Below are positions 61,908 to 64,000 of a stretch of DNA of 64,000 bases, piece after piece. Position numbers and translations under genes: made by a program. The stretch spans positions 1,612,001 to 1,676,000 of the forward strand of contig NZ_AP014648.1 of the NCBI RefSeq assembly GCF_000828475.1, in the 5' to 3' direction. The DNA comes from Methyloceanibacter caenitepidi. Its GTDB lineage: Bacteria > Pseudomonadota > Alphaproteobacteria > Rhizobiales > Methyloligellaceae. The notes below the pieces were generated by a model that worked only from the letters and a program-made list of their open reading frames with translations, did not search any database and was not told where the DNA came from. Within the stretch, counting starts at the first letter, position 1. Each line of letters begins with the position of its first letter.

Positions 61908-61935
61908 TTGACCCTGTGACACCGAGGCCCTAGGG
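61908..61935 (+). promoter_or_regulatory. candidate promoter of the ilvBN genes
   Basis: TTGACC (61908-61913), a 16-nt spacer and CTAGGG (61930-61935) resemble alphaproteobacterial housekeeping promoters. It would start a leader of about 90 nt. A markedly AT-rich pocket lies upstream (about 61805-61880) and may be an UP element or contain the kup promoter. No gene is seen in 61634-61907. Confidence 0.45.
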
Positions 61936-61979
61936 TGCGCGGCCTAATCCGGCACTTTTGCCATTTCGATCGAGATTAA

Positions 61980-62017
61980 CCGGGCAGTGGTTGGTCCAGC
62001 CGCTGAGGCCCGGTTTT
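61980..62017 (+). promoter_or_regulatory. terminator-like hairpin before ilvB, possible attenuator
   Basis: CCGGGC (61980-61985) pairs with GCCCGG (62008-62013), and inside it AGTGG (61986-61990) pairs with CCGCT (62000-62004) with one wobble. Four T follow directly (62014-62017). The structure ends just before the GGAAAGAG ribosome site of ilvB. It looks like an intrinsic terminator inside the leader. I found no leader peptide rich in Ile, Val or Leu codons between the promoter and the hairpin. Confidence 0.5.
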
Positions 62018-62033
62018 GTCAGTGGAAAGAGAC

Positions 62034-63817
<1,784 letters not shown>

Positions 63818-63818
<1 letters not shown>

Positions 63819-64000
63819 TGGGGCAGCCTGGTTCCGCCTATTCGCTCGAGAAGCCTGTCGAGACTCTCGAGACGCACACGATCAGCGTGCTCGTGGACAA
63901 CGAGCCCGGCGTGCTCGCGCGCGTGATCGGCCTGTTCTCGGGCCGCGGCTACAATATCGAGTCGCTGACCGTTTCCGAGACCGAGCACGAGGCGCATCTG
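63818..64000 (+). CDS. ilvN: acetolactate synthase small subunit (5' part)
   Basis: The first 61 codons are present; the gene runs off the window in frame. [20 protein letters not shown] and [16 protein letters not shown] form the N-terminal ACT domain that binds valine for feedback inhibition of IlvB. The ATG overlaps the ilvB stop by one base, so the subunits are translationally coupled. The name ilvH is used for the same protein in some genomes. Confidence 0.93.

Overview
The window is GC-rich chromosomal DNA of an alphaproteobacterium, most likely order Hyphomicrobiales (Rhizobiales). Evidence: a circularly permuted two-piece tmRNA gene with tag ANDNYAEARLAA, an alpha-type SspB, an HWE-family histidine kinase, a complete CtrA-type box in the cell-division cluster, a candidate EcfG-type promoter, and gene orders common in this group (thyA-folA-hflK-hflC-DUF2065-degP-miaA; ilvB-ilvN). 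A free-living Hyphomicrobium/Methyloceanibacter-like lineage is a guess. I see no prophage, IS element, CRISPR array, rRNA or tRNA.

Layout. 1-2600: two related secreted YHS-like proteins and a Crp/Fnr regulator, all on the minus strand. 2760-3220: rnpB (RNase P RNA) with promoter and terminator. 3260-7000: a 56-residue DUF1328 membrane protein missing from ordinary ORF calls, then katG and an alpha/beta hydrolase on the minus strand. 7200-26500: a complete, uninterrupted dcw cluster (mraZ, rsmH, ftsL, ftsI, murE, murF, mraY, murD, ftsW, murG, murC, murB, ddlB, ftsQ, ftsA, ftsZ) with many 1-13 nt overlaps. A promoter overlapped by three MraZ-type repeats stands at its head, and a CtrA box precedes ddlB. 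26700-32800: lpxC, bamD, recN, ligA. 32824-33383 is a gene-free stretch with hairpins, a strong bidirectional terminator and a candidate small RNA. 33384-39067 (minus): uvrD/pcrA, a ChaC-like gene, prmA and an aminopeptidase P, read in that order. 39272-45933 (plus): a small secreted protein, an FAD-linked D-lactate-type dehydrogenase and a giant AsmA-like protein with a TolA-like alanine-rich tail.

45943-52412 mixes strands: a ribbon-helix-helix protein, fumC, an HWE sensor kinase, a three-domain glutaminase (GlsA-STAS-cyclic-nucleotide fold) and sspB. Directly upstream of sspB, on the same strand, lies ssrA. The RNA that tags stalled proteins for ClpXP and the adaptor that delivers them to ClpXP are therefore neighbours. 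The right end carries a PepSY protein, thyA-folA, the HflK/HflC membrane-protease regulators with DUF2065 and a DegP-type protease, miaA, kup, and ilvB followed by the first 61 codons of ilvN. A terminator-like hairpin just before ilvB suggests attenuation.

Most of the window is core cell biology: envelope precursor synthesis and division, outer-membrane assembly, DNA repair and ligation, and protein quality control. The less understood parts are the YHS-like pair with its regulator, the small-RNA candidate, the AsmA tail, the fused glutaminase and several regulatory structures in leaders.
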